Assembly: GCF_946221935.1 (NCBI RefSeq)
Contig: NZ_CAMIGN010000005.1
Span: forward strand, 74,105 to 138,104
Origin: an uncultured Corynebacterium sp.
GTDB lineage: Bacteria; Actinomycetota; Actinomycetes; Mycobacteriales; Mycobacteriaceae
Length of the DNA stretch: 64,000 nt
Direction of reading: 5' to 3'
The translations under genes were made by a program, and so were the position numbers. Shown here piece by piece: positions 8,588 through 17,636 of this stretch (the stretch's first letter is position 1; every line of letters starts with the position of its first letter). The notes beneath the pieces are model-generated. The model was not told where the DNA came from, made no database searches, and worked only from the letters and a program-made list of their open reading frames with translations.

Positions 8588-11014
8588 CTATCGTCCCTCC
8601 TGCTGGGATTCTTGAAGGTGCGCCCCGTCAGCTTTGGCTTCAGGTTCCGAATCGCGGCTTCCGTCAGCTTTGAGACCGATCAGGCTTTCGCCTTCGACAT
8701 CGACCGTGGGGATGATCTTCCCTAGCCACTTGGGGAACTTCCACGCATGCTCGTCGAGAAGGAACATAGTGGCTGGGATGAAGGTCATGCGGACAATGAA
8801 GGCGTCAAAAAATACGGCGGCGGCTAGAGCAAAGCCCATCACCTTGATGAATGGCTCGTCGGCGAGAGCGAACGCAGCAAAGACCGACATCATAATGAGC
8901 GCTGCGGCCGTAACTACTCGGGCTCCGTGCTTAAAGCCATTGGAGGTAGCGTTGCCGGCAGTCTTGCCGTGCGCCCAGCCTTCGCGCATACGGGTAACAA
9001 GAAAGACTTGGTAGTCCATCGCTAGACCGAACACGATGCCGATCAGCATGATTGGCAAGAAGGAGATGATCGGCTGCGGGTCGTCGACAATACCTCCGAA
9101 ACCTTCCTGCCACAGTGCGACGGTAACGCCGAACGTGGCGGCCACCGACAGTCCGAAGCCGACCGCTGCGATCAGCGGCACCCAAATGGAGCGGAAGACG
9201 ACCATGAGCAGGATGAATGCCAGTACCAGGACGATTGCGATGTAAGGGATGAGAGCCTCTGATAGACGCTGAGAGATGTCCTCGTACATCGGGGTTACAC
9301 CGGTAATGGCGTAGGTGGCACCGGTCTTCTCGGAGTAGCTGGACTCCTCAGCGCGGATCTGTTCGAGTACGTCAGCAGCACGGGCATCCGTAGCACCATA
9401 CGACGGGGTGATCATCACCTGAGCGGCCGTGCCCATGTCAGCAGGATTCTGTGGGTCGCCGTTGGTCTGAACCAACTGGGCATTTTCAACGCCGTCGGTG
9501 CCCTGGATGGTAGCGACGGCCTGCTGGGCGGCTGCGGCCTTTTCCTTGCCCTTTAGGTCCGGATACTCCACGAGCGCGAGCATTGGAGCGTTGCGGCCAG
9601 CACCGAAACCCTCCTCTGACATCTCGTAGGCGATGCGGTTGGGAGTGCCCTTGGCCATGGATCCGTCAGATGGCATGGCGAGTCGGAGGTTCATTGCAGG
9701 GATGGCAAGCAAGACCAGTAGTACTGCCGCGCCGATTAGCCACAAGGCGGGCTTCTTACGGATGATGCGCACCCACTTTAGACCCATTGTGGGCTTTTCG
9801 TTTTCCGGATCCGGCGCCTTCACAATCGGGGCACGGCCAGCGAAAACCTTTGTGCCGATCAGCCCCATGATGGCGGGCAAAAGGGTGATTGCGACGATGA
9901 CTGCAATGGCTACGGTGCCGGCTGCGGCCAGAGCCATGGCGGTAAGGAACGGAATGTTGATGATGGACAGTGCGGCCAGAGCGATCAATACGGTGAGGCC
10001 TGCGAAGACCACTGCGGAACCGGCCTTGCCGACGGCGAGACCAGCCAAGTGGGCGCGGTCCTTGACCGGAATAGTCCTGAATTTTTGCTGCAGTTCCTTG
10101 GGCTCGAGATCCTGCCCGTCCACGTGCGCGATCAATTCGCTGCGGTAGCGGGAGAGGATGAATAGAGCGTAGTCAATGCCCACAGCCAGGCCGATCATGG
10201 ATGCCAGGGTGGGGGTCATAGAGTTGATGCTGTCGGTGACGGAGGTGGCTGCCATGACGATGCCGATGCCAGTGCCCACGCCGATGACTGCGGACAATAG
10301 CGGCAGGCCAGCGGCCACAAGGCTGCCGAACGTGACGATCAGGACGATGGCGGCGACGGCCAGACCAATGATCTCGGAGGTCATGTTCATTTCGGGTTGC
10401 TGGAATGCGTTGCCGTTCCAGCCGACCTGGAGATTGCCTTGGTGATTCTTGACCGCTTCTTCGAACTTCTGGATGTCTTCGGCGGGTACGTCGGTGGCGG
10501 TCTCTGCGTCGAATGCGACTTCGATCGTGCCAGTACGCTTATCGGGACTCAGCGGGCTCAAAGCTGCGATGTCAGAGGCGATCTGCTCCTTCGGCATGCC
10601 CTGCTTCTGTTTCATCGGAGCCATCTGCTGGTGCATGTTTTCGCTGGCCAGGACGGGAGAGACGAGTTTTTCCTTGTCCTTCAAGAAATCGAGTTCTTGC
10701 AGCGCCTGCAAAACGTCTTCAGTTGCCTGGGCGGCTTCGCCTTTGGCAAGTGTTTGCCCCTCGGGAGCCTGTATAACTAGCTTGCCCTTTGCGGCCTCTA
10801 GCTGGTTGGCGTTTTCACTATTAGGAAAGTCCTCCTTGATCTTCTCCTGGGTCTCGATCGATTCCAGGCCCGGGATGGTGAAGGACTGCGAGGTGGGTTT
10901 GGTGAGGAGGGCGGAGGCGGTGCCCACGCCAATCAGTACGATCAGCCAGACGGCGAGGAAGCGCCATTTGTGTTGGTAGGCGGAACGGCCTACGTGGTAG
11001 AGAAATTTTGCCAT
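8588..11014 (-). CDS. MMPL-family RND transporter
   Basis: An 808-residue RND-type exporter of the MmpL family, in which a periplasmic domain follows TM1 (VWLIVLIGVGTASALL) and a second follows the mid-protein TM bundle. The proton-relay motifs VGIDYALFILSRYR (near residue 281) and LAMDYQVFLVTRMREGW (near residue 668) are both intact. Mycobacterial and corynebacterial MmpLs export lipids such as trehalose monocorynomycolate (the MmpL3 role) or small molecules. The adjacent TetR gene suggests an inducible accessory exporter rather than the essential mycolate flippase. The cytoplasmic C-terminal tail is short and acidic. Confidence 0.9.
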   Translation of the reverse strand: MAKFLYHVGRSAYQHKWRFLAVWLIVLIGVGTASALLTKPTSQSFTIPGLESIETQEKIKEDFPNSENANQLEAAKGKLVIQAPEGQTLAKGEAAQATEDVLQALQELDFLKDKEKLVSPVLASENMHQQMAPMKQKQGMPKEQIASDIAALSPLSPDKRTGTIEVAFDAETATDVPAEDIQKFEEAVKNHQGNLQVGWNGNAFQQPEMNMTSEIIGLAVAAIVLIVTFGSLVAAGLPLLSAVIGVGTGIGIVMAATSVTDSINSMTPTLASMIGLAVGIDYALFILSRYRSELIAHVDGQDLEPKELQQKFRTIPVKDRAHLAGLAVGKAGSAVVFAGLTVLIALAALSIINIPFLTAMALAAAGTVAIAVIVAITLLPAIMGLIGTKVFAGRAPIVKAPDPENEKPTMGLKWVRIIRKKPALWLIGAAVLLVLLAIPAMNLRLAMPSDGSMAKGTPNRIAYEMSEEGFGAGRNAPMLALVEYPDLKGKEKAAAAQQAVATIQGTDGVENAQLVQTNGDPQNPADMGTAAQVMITPSYGATDARAADVLEQIRAEESSYSEKTGATYAITGVTPMYEDISQRLSEALIPYIAIVLVLAFILLMVVFRSIWVPLIAAVGFGLSVAATFGVTVALWQEGFGGIVDDPQPIISFLPIMLIGIVFGLAMDYQVFLVTRMREGWAHGKTAGNATSNGFKHGARVVTAAALIMMSVFAAFALADEPFIKVMGFALAAAVFFDAFIVRMTFIPATMFLLDEHAWKFPKWLGKIIPTVDVEGESLIGLKADGSRDSEPEAKADGAHLQESQQEGR

Positions 11015-11109
11015 GCGAAAAATATTGCACAGGTAGCGAAGAATTGCAATACCTGCGCAAGATTATGGCGGGAAGTCGTTCCCAGCAAGGCTGGCCTTAC
11101 TAGTAGGCA

Positions 11110-12756
11110 CTAGTCAGCGACCAATGTCTCCATCGTTAGCTCTGGGTGTTCCTTTTCCACAAAGGCCAGTTTCCACTTGTCGCCGAAGAGAGCAATGAGT
11201 TCCCCGTCGGTGCGGGTGAAAATTTCCACACCGCGCTGCTTCGCCAACATCGGCGCGGATTCGGCGTCGGTACGTCGCGCGACAGAGTAGGGCACAGGAT
11301 CGGCCACTGTCTCCACGTTGTACTCAACATCCATTCGAGCTTGCATGACCTCGAACTGCATGGGACCGACTGCGGCCATCACTGGGTTCGCGTCACCGCG
11401 GGCATCGTTGCGCAGAATCTGCACAACGCCCTCGGAATCCAGCTGCTCAAGAGCCTTACGGAACTGTTTGTACTTGCCTAGCGACTTCGCGCGCAGAGTG
11501 CGGAAATGCTCGGGGGCGAACTGCGGCATGGGCGGGAACTGAACCTTCTTGCCGCTGTAAATCGTGTCACCGGGAGCGAGCGAGCCGGCATTGACGAGAC
11601 CCACGATGTCGCCGGGGTAAGCAGCTTCGACCGTCGCACGAGTGCGGCCAAAGACCGTCAGTGCGTACTTCGTGGAGAAAGATCTGCCCGACTGCGCATG
11701 GGTGACCTGCATACCACGTTCGAAAACACCCGAGACCACTCGCATGAAGGCCAGGGAATCGCGGTGGTTGCGATCCATGCCTGCCTGCACCTTGAAGATC
11801 ACGCCAGAGAATTCGTCAGTCGGGTCGCGATGCTCATCGATGGAACCGGAGTTCCCACCTGCAGCGGCTTCCAACACCTTCGGGTCGGAATCACGGCCAG
11901 CGGGTGCAGGTGCCAGGGCGCAGAGGGTATCCAGGATCTGGTGGACGCCGAAATTCAGCATGGCGGAGGCGAAAATCAACGGAGAGGTGGTGCACTCCAA
12001 GAACAATTCTTGGTCATGTAGTGCGCCATCGGCAGCCAGCAGCTCAACTTCCTCGGCTGCGGTATCCCACGCATCTTCCTCTCGCTCTGAGGCTTGTTCC
12101 GGGGTGTAGTGCTCTTCCGGGGCAATCGTGGAACCACCCGCCGTGCGAAGGAAATGAATGTATTCCTCGGCTTCACCGTCGTCGTTAATGCGCGCCAACC
12201 CACGGAAGTCTCCGGCCTCGCCGACCGGCCAGAACAGGGGAGTGGGCTGTAGCTGGATCTCGTTGACGATTTCGTCGACCAGTTCTAGAGGGCTGCGTCC
12301 TGGACGGTCCCACTTGTTTACCACGGTCACAATAGGTAGGCCACGCGCCTTGCACACGCGGAACAACTTCAGCGTCTGAGGCTCAAGGCCCTTTGCTCCG
12401 TCAATCAGCATCACTGCGGCGTCTACAGCAGAAAGAACGCGGTAGGTATCCTCCGAGAAGTCGGCGTGACCCGGGGTATCGACGAGGTTAATCATGAACG
12501 GCTCGCCCTCGTGCCCTTCCGGTGCGTACTCGAACTGAAGGGCAGAGGAGGCAATGGAGATACCGCGATCCTTTTCCATGTCCATCCAGTCGGAAACTGT
12601 GGACTTGCGGCCCGCCTTGCCGTGCACTGCGCCTGCTTCCTTAATCATGTGGGCATGCAGGGCAAGTGCCTCTGTGAGAGTGGATTTACCGGCATCCGGG
12701 TGGGCGATGACGGCGAATGTGCGGCGGCGTGAGGCTTCGGATGCGGTTGTACTCAT
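11110..12756 (-). CDS. prfC: peptide chain release factor 3
   Basis: A 548-residue translational GTPase that recycles RF1/RF2 from the ribosome after termination. The G motifs are HPDAGKST (G1, residues 18-25), DTPGHADFSEDT (G3) and NKWDRPGRSPLELV (G4). The switch region reads SDWMDMEKDRGISI. Domain II and the RF3-specific C terminus are complete (RNDARGDANPVMAAVGPMQFEV). It is transcribed alone: the large acyltransferase gene lies upstream on the same strand but has its own stop and a 74-bp gap. Confidence 0.95.
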   Translation of the reverse strand: MSTTASEASRRRTFAVIAHPDAGKSTLTEALALHAHMIKEAGAVHGKAGRKSTVSDWMDMEKDRGISIASSALQFEYAPEGHEGEPFMINLVDTPGHADFSEDTYRVLSAVDAAVMLIDGAKGLEPQTLKLFRVCKARGLPIVTVVNKWDRPGRSPLELVDEIVNEIQLQPTPLFWPVGEAGDFRGLARINDDGEAEEYIHFLRTAGGSTIAPEEHYTPEQASEREEDAWDTAAEEVELLAADGALHDQELFLECTTSPLIFASAMLNFGVHQILDTLCALAPAPAGRDSDPKVLEAAAGGNSGSIDEHRDPTDEFSGVIFKVQAGMDRNHRDSLAFMRVVSGVFERGMQVTHAQSGRSFSTKYALTVFGRTRATVEAAYPGDIVGLVNAGSLAPGDTIYSGKKVQFPPMPQFAPEHFRTLRAKSLGKYKQFRKALEQLDSEGVVQILRNDARGDANPVMAAVGPMQFEVMQARMDVEYNVETVADPVPYSVARRTDAESAPMLAKQRGVEIFTRTDGELIALFGDKWKLAFVEKEHPELTMETLVAD

Positions 12757-12830
12757 AGTGCCAATTAGTCTAGCGGGTTAGCCCTCAATGGCTGGAAACG
12801 CATTGGCACACAACGCCCGGAGGAGAGCAC

Positions 12831-15800
12831 CTAGGCGCAGGAGGACGTGGTCTTTTTCTTATGGGCTGAGGATTGCTCGAGAGCTTCACCGAATGCCTTC
12901 GAGTACTCCTCAGCGCCTTCCGGCATAGGGTGAACGCCATCTTCGAATAGCAGATCCGGATGGGCTTGCGCATGGCCACACCAGTCCGCCAGGTAGACGT
13001 TGTCATGGGTCTTGGCTGCTTCGATGACCTCCTGGCGTGCCTGTCCCATCCACTCGCGATCGCCGTAGGGGGTAGCCATTACAATCGTGTGATCCGGCCC
13101 GATGAGGTTGATCATTTCTTCCATCTGATCGGGGAATGCAGCGCCGTTTGTTCCGAATCCCAGGAACACCGTGGAACGCAACTGTCCGGAATCCTTAAGC
13201 TGTCGCAGTACCTCGACGCCTGCGGTGTAGTGGCGGGATACATCTGCGTCGATAAAAATCCCGGGGTAGTCGGCATTCAGGGCTTGGCTTGCTGCAAGCA
13301 TCACAGAATCGCCTACGGCCGTAATGTCTTTACCTTGAACCGGAGCTGACTTCTGGTCAGGCTTCGGGGATGGAGCGGCAGGTGCAGGCGCGGCCTTCTT
13401 GTTGTTATTTGCCGACTGGTTCATTTGTTGCAGCTGATCCAGCTGTTGTTCCAGCTCAGTCTTATCGTTCGAGTTGACCACACCGTAGATCACGCCGCCT
13501 ACACTAGCTACGACAAGAAGCGGTACGAAAGGCCAGGCGACCTTCTTGAACCCTTCATTGATCTCGTGATAGCTCGGTCGTGCGTTCACGTAGTTCTTCC
13601 ACGTCTGCTTGTAGCCGCGACGGCGGAAGGGATTCTCGACGTGCTGGTAGGAGATCTCGGAGATGAGCAGAGCAATGGGGAGCGCAACTAGCCCCAGAAT
13701 CCATTCGTGCTGCATGCGTCCGTCCTCATTAAAGAGCTCTCGCAGGATCATGATGACGGGCCAATGCCATAGGTATAGAGAGAACGACCGCTGCCCCAAC
13801 CAACGCATGACTTTGGTCCGGAAGATCAAAGTCAGTGGGTCTGTTTCGCGGATCACGCCCCAGATCATCAGGACACCCAACACGCTGGTGAGAGCCAGGC
13901 CACCACGGTAGGTGAAAGCAAGGTCGTCACCCATGAAGAGAAGCTGCGCAGCGTAGCCGATGAAGGCCAGGAAGCCGATCGCTCCGGCTACGCGTGCTTC
14001 GAACTTACCTACTGACGCCCACGAATCCACCCGCGGGTCGTTCTGAGTTGACGTGACAAGGAGCGAGAAGAAAGCTCCGATGAGTAGGCCAAAAGCATGT
14101 GTATCGGTGCCGTAGTAAACCCGTGTTGGATCCTCACCCGGGGTGAAGAGCAGCCACATACCCAGCACGGAGGCAACTGCCAGAAGAACCGTTACCAACA
14201 TGGGAACTCGCCGTGGGGCACGGTGGAGTCTGCGCTGGGTAAAGGTAAACATGGCCAGAGTTAAAAGTGGCCAAATGATATAGAACTGCTCTTCGACGGC
14301 TAACGACCAGTAGTGTGCGAACACCTGAACTTCGTTTTCAGCGAAGTAGGACTGGGAAGTGGCGATCTGGGTCCAGTTATTGACGAAGAACAGAGTACCC
14401 AGGAATTGCTCCCGAATCCCCACTGCTATGTCCCCGCCAATGGCGGTGACCAGCGCAGTCACTATGAATAGTGTGACGAGCGCTGCGGGAAGAATGCGCC
14501 GAAAACGTCTAATCCAGAAGTCTTTGAGACTGATTGTCTGACTTACGCGATACTCGCGCACCAGAAGCGAGGTAATCAAGAATCCAGAGAGGACGAAGAA
14601 TAGGTCTACGCCCAGATAGCCACCAGGCAGTATGTCGCCGAAAAAGTGGTAGATAACTACGGCGAGTACTGCGAGTCCGCGCAGGCCATCCAGTCCCTTG
14701 ACTTGGCGCAGGCGAGCGCGGCGATCCTGTTTTACAGTCTTGTTTTCCGGTGGAATTGCCAACGCTTCGGGCACGTTCTGCCGAGGTCGCTTCTGAACGG
14801 CAACTGGTGCAGGCGCTGCCTTTTGCTCAGCCTTAGGCGTAATTTTCTTTGGCGCGGGCTTGGCTGCCGGCTTTTGGGCAGCGTTTGCTGCTGGCTTTTG
14901 AGCAGGCTTGGTTTCCGGTCGTGGTGCAGGCTTGGCTGCCGGCTTTGGTGCAGCGTTTGCTACTGGTTTTGTTGCAGGCTTGGTTTCCGGTTTCGGTGCT
15001 GGCTTTTCAACAGCCTTTGGCGCAGGCTTTGCTGCTGGCTTTTGTCCCGTCTTGGGTAGCGTCTTGTGCTCCGGCTTTGGCGAAGGCGCTGCGGGCTTTT
15101 GTGCTGCCTTGGGTGGGGTTGGCTTCGGCGCGGGCTGTTGAGCAGCCTTTTGCGTTGGCTTTGGCTCAGCCTTTGGTGCTACTGCCTTTGTAGCAGGCTT
15201 AGCTGCTGGCTTTGGTGCAGCGTTTGCTACTGGTTTTGTTGCAGGCTTGGTTTCCGGTTTCGGTGCTGGCTTTTCAACAGCCTTTGGCGCAGGCTTTGCT
15301 GCTGGCTTTTGTCCCGTCTTGGGTAGCGTCTTGTGCTCCGGCTTTGGCGAAGGCGCTGCGGGCTTTTGTGCTGCCTTGGGTGGGGTTGGCTTCGGCGCGG
15401 GCTGTTGAGCAGCCTTTTGCGTTGGCTTTGGCTCAGCCTTTGGTGCTACTGCCTTTGTAGCAGGCTTAGCTGCTGGCTTTGGTGCAGCGTTTGCTACTGG
15501 TTTTGTTGCAGGCTTGGTTTCCGGTTTCGGGGCAGGCTTTTTAGCAGCCTCTTGACTTGGTTTTGCCACAGCCTTTGGGGCGGTCTTAGACGTGGATTTT
15601 GGGGCCTGTTTAGGCGCCGTTTTCTTCTGTGTCGTGGACGGTGCAGATCCGGGAGCTGGAGGCGCACCAGCGCTCGAGCTGATCTTGATCGCCGTACTAT
15701 TTTCCGCAGCGACAGTCTTCTTCGCTGGAGTCTTTACGTCGCTGGCTAAGTCTCCGGGCTTAGGAGTTTGCCCGGACTTTGGATCCTGGGGCTTCTTCCG

Positions 15801-16091
15801 CGTAGGCGGCGCCTTGGGTGCAGCTTGCTTAGGCGCGGCGGGCGCAGCTTGCTTGGGTGCAGACTGCTTTGTTTTGTCGGGCGCAGCTTGCTTAGACGCA
15901 GCGGGCACCTCCGGCTTGGGTGCAGACTGCTTGGGTGCAGCCGGAGCAGGCGCTGGCTTTGCCGTCTGGGAGCGGTTGGGCGCAGAGGAACTAGAGGTTG
16001 GTTGTTTCTGCTGGTCGGGAGCAGAGTTCGTCGATTCTGCCCGCTTGTTTCGTATAGCGCGCAGTAGTCCAAAAACCTGCTTCACTAGCAT
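12831..16091 (-). CDS. membrane acyltransferase (AT3) with SGNH domain and long Lys/Pro/Ala-rich N-terminal tail
   Basis: A 1086-residue protein in three parts. Residues ~1-440 are low complexity, rich in Ala, Lys, Pro, Thr and Gln, with no hydrophobic segment, so presumably cytoplasmic. Residues ~460-850 form an OafA/OatA-type acyltransferase 3 domain, beginning KGLDGLRGLAVLAVVIYHF with about ten membrane helices. Residues ~915-1075 form an SGNH hydrolase-like extracytoplasmic domain (AVGDSVMLAAS, GFGTNGA, DGVHPMPEGAEEY). AT3-SGNH proteins O-acetylate peptidoglycan or surface glycans and glycolipids; the acceptor here is unknown. Usual length is ~600-700 aa, so the tail is exceptional. It contains the 267-bp duplication annotated separately. 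Confidence 0.88.
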   Translation of the reverse strand: MLVKQVFGLLRAIRNKRAESTNSAPDQQKQPTSSSSAPNRSQTAKPAPAPAAPKQSAPKPEVPAASKQAAPDKTKQSAPKQAAPAAPKQAAPKAPPTRKKPQDPKSGQTPKPGDLASDVKTPAKKTVAAENSTAIKISSSAGAPPAPGSAPSTTQKKTAPKQAPKSTSKTAPKAVAKPSQEAAKKPAPKPETKPATKPVANAAPKPAAKPATKAVAPKAEPKPTQKAAQQPAPKPTPPKAAQKPAAPSPKPEHKTLPKTGQKPAAKPAPKAVEKPAPKPETKPATKPVANAAPKPAAKPATKAVAPKAEPKPTQKAAQQPAPKPTPPKAAQKPAAPSPKPEHKTLPKTGQKPAAKPAPKAVEKPAPKPETKPATKPVANAAPKPAAKPAPRPETKPAQKPAANAAQKPAAKPAPKKITPKAEQKAAPAPVAVQKRPRQNVPEALAIPPENKTVKQDRRARLRQVKGLDGLRGLAVLAVVIYHFFGDILPGGYLGVDLFFVLSGFLITSLLVREYRVSQTISLKDFWIRRFRRILPAALVTLFIVTALVTAIGGDIAVGIREQFLGTLFFVNNWTQIATSQSYFAENEVQVFAHYWSLAVEEQFYIIWPLLTLAMFTFTQRRLHRAPRRVPMLVTVLLAVASVLGMWLLFTPGEDPTRVYYGTDTHAFGLLIGAFFSLLVTSTQNDPRVDSWASVGKFEARVAGAIGFLAFIGYAAQLLFMGDDLAFTYRGGLALTSVLGVLMIWGVIRETDPLTLIFRTKVMRWLGQRSFSLYLWHWPVIMILRELFNEDGRMQHEWILGLVALPIALLISEISYQHVENPFRRRGYKQTWKNYVNARPSYHEINEGFKKVAWPFVPLLVVASVGGVIYGVVNSNDKTELEQQLDQLQQMNQSANNNKKAAPAPAAPSPKPDQKSAPVQGKDITAVGDSVMLAASQALNADYPGIFIDADVSRHYTAGVEVLRQLKDSGQLRSTVFLGFGTNGAAFPDQMEEMINLIGPDHTIVMATPYGDREWMGQARQEVIEAAKTHDNVYLADWCGHAQAHPDLLFEDGVHPMPEGAEEYSKAFGEALEQSSAHKKKTTSSCA
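14941..15530 (-). repeat. 267-bp tandem duplication inside the acyltransferase gene
   Basis: Copy 1 (14941-15207) and copy 2 (15208-15474) appear base-for-base identical by reading, and a third partial copy runs from 15475 to about 15530. The unit encodes 89 residues and keeps the frame. Within it are smaller Pro-Lys-Pro repeats. Identity at synonymous positions indicates a recent or repeatedly homogenised duplication. Confidence 0.92.
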
Positions 16092-16196
16092 CTCCCAAAA
16101 GCAAAAGTCGAGTGCATGAATTCACTAATACTAACGCCATGTCTCTCCGAAACGGACAAGAGTTCTCGTGTCGGCGAGCTGACTATGTCGTTACAG

Positions 16197-16898
16197 CTAT
16201 GTGCGCTTCCGAGTGTGGATATCGTTTCGCGCAATGTCTGTGCCATTGTTCACGATGAGTGTCACTGCGTCTACCGAATCGCCAAGCGTGTTCTCGATCC
16301 ATCCTGAATCGGAGTCGAAATCAGAGTCCTCGAAAGGGGCGAGAACGAAATCGATTACGGAAGTGCCCTTTGGCGGCCGACCGATGCCCATACGCACCCG
16401 CACGTACGCTTGAGTACCCAATTCAGCGGTCATTGAACGCAAGCCGTTGTGACCGCCCTCGCCACCCTTATCCTTGATGCGTACTTGGCCCTTGGCGATG
16501 TCAAGCTCGTCGTGACAAACGATCACCCGCTCCGCAGGAACGTTTAGCGCAGAAGCCAGGGGGCCGACTGCTTCACCGGAATTGTTCATAAACGTCGTGG
16601 ATCGGACCAGCAGCACGGGAGTTTCTTCAACCCGGATTGTGGCAACCTTAGCTTTTTCGCCCACTACCGGCAGCCACTCCGCACCGTACTTTTCAACCAG
16701 TCGATCAATAGGCCAGTACCCGATGTTGTGCCGAGTCTCGGCATACTTCGCACCGGGATTTCCGAGGCCGATAACGATCCACTCTGGGGAGAATTCCTGC
16801 AGATCAGCTAAAGAAATCTTCTTGTCCCGCGAGGAGCTAGGGGCATCGTTAGTCGCGCCCTTACGGAAGAGAGAAAACAAAGATTGAAGGAAAGACAC
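16197..16898 (-). CDS. pth2: peptidyl-tRNA hydrolase paralogue with N-terminal extension
   Basis: A 233-residue Pth-family protein that would cleave peptidyl-tRNA released by drop-off. The catalytic set is present: Asn in GLGNPG, His in ETRHNIGY, Asn in FMNNSG, Asp in CHDELD and Asn in GGHNGLRS. Compared with the ~190-residue norm it has about 35 extra N-terminal residues (Ser/Lys-rich) and ~10 extra at the C terminus. It starts 11 bp after the stop of the other pth gene and is probably cotranscribed. The symbol marks the second copy, not the archaeal-type Pth2 family. Both starts encode hydrophilic leaders, so the exact start is uncertain. Confidence 0.88.
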   Translation of the reverse strand: MSFLQSLFSLFRKGATNDAPSSSRDKKISLADLQEFSPEWIVIGLGNPGAKYAETRHNIGYWPIDRLVEKYGAEWLPVVGEKAKVATIRVEETPVLLVRSTTFMNNSGEAVGPLASALNVPAERVIVCHDELDIAKGQVRIKDKGGEGGHNGLRSMTAELGTQAYVRVRMGIGRPPKGTSVIDFVLAPFEDSDFDSDSGWIENTLGDSVDAVTLIVNNGTDIARNDIHTRKRT

Positions 16899-16909
16899 AG
16901 CTACTAGTT

Positions 16910-17485
16910 TTACACCTCTAGGTTGCGTTCAATTGCGTCAGCTGCGTCAGCGCACATGATCGCCACATCCGCAGCCTCTGACTTCGGGAAGGGCTTCAGT
17001 ACATACGCAGCCGGATCCATCCTGCCCGGCGGTCGACCGATGCCACACGACAAGCGCCAGTAGTCCTTCGTACCCAGTGACTTCGTAATCGACTTCAAGC
17101 CGTTATGTCCCTTATCGCCACCGGATTGGCGCAGCTTTACTTCCCCTGGATCGCCTTCCAGATCGTCGTAGGCAACGATGATGTTCTCCGCGGGGATCTT
17201 AAAGAATGCCGCTAGTTGTTGCACCGGCCCGCCCGACACATTCATATAAGTCCGTGGTTGTGCCAGCACTACCTTGCGCCCAGAGATCGTCACTTCGGCG
17301 ATATCCGTGTTCGTTTTCTTATGGGTGCTCAGGCGCGCCGCTGGCATTTGCCGATCCAGCAGCTCATCGATGACCATTCGCCCTACATTGTGGCGGGTTG
17401 TTGAGTACTTGCTACCGGGGTTGCCCAGCCCGACGATTAGCCACATGTCGCTGTTGGTGTGTTGCTTTGTTTTTGGTGACGCCAC
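16910..17485 (-). CDS. pth: peptidyl-tRNA hydrolase
   Basis: A 191-residue Pth of standard length. The active-site pattern is VGLGNPGSKYSTTRHNVG, TYMNVSG, YDDLEG and KGHNGLKS, carrying the family's Asn, His, Asn, Asp and Asn. The frame opens with GTG (MASPKTK); a start at the ATG 13 codons later (MWLIVGLGNPG) would also give a complete enzyme. It lies between rplY and the second pth, the conserved rplY-pth neighbourhood of Actinobacteria, although a terminator after rplY separates the transcripts. Confidence 0.93.
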   Translation of the reverse strand: MASPKTKQHTNSDMWLIVGLGNPGSKYSTTRHNVGRMVIDELLDRQMPAARLSTHKKTNTDIAEVTISGRKVVLAQPRTYMNVSGGPVQQLAAFFKIPAENIIVAYDDLEGDPGEVKLRQSGGDKGHNGLKSITKSLGTKDYWRLSCGIGRPPGRMDPAAYVLKPFPKSEAADVAIMCADAADAIERNLEV

Positions 17486-17573
17486 CTATGTCCCGACCTC
17501 TCTTAAACTCACTGACGGTCATTGTACTGTCCAGTCCTGACAAGAAACTGAGCTTAGAGGTGGCGTCAATAGA

Positions 17574-17614
17574 AAAGGAGCCACACCGTGCAGCGCGTGC
17601 ACGTGATGTGGCTC
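17574..17614 (-). terminator. rho-independent terminator of rplY
   Basis: Read on the minus strand, GAGCCACA (17614-17607) pairs with TGTGGCTC (17585-17578) around a GC-rich loop, followed by CTTTTCT. It lies 23 bp beyond the rplY stop codon. Confidence 0.8.
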
Positions 17615-17636
17615 TATTGTGATGCAGGGGAGTGGT

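Noticed and set aside
14646..15749. Long plus-strand open frames rich in Leu, Cys, Trp and Arg
   Set aside because: They are antisense to the Lys/Pro/Ala-rich repeats of the acyltransferase and repeat with the same 267-bp period; no family resemblance.
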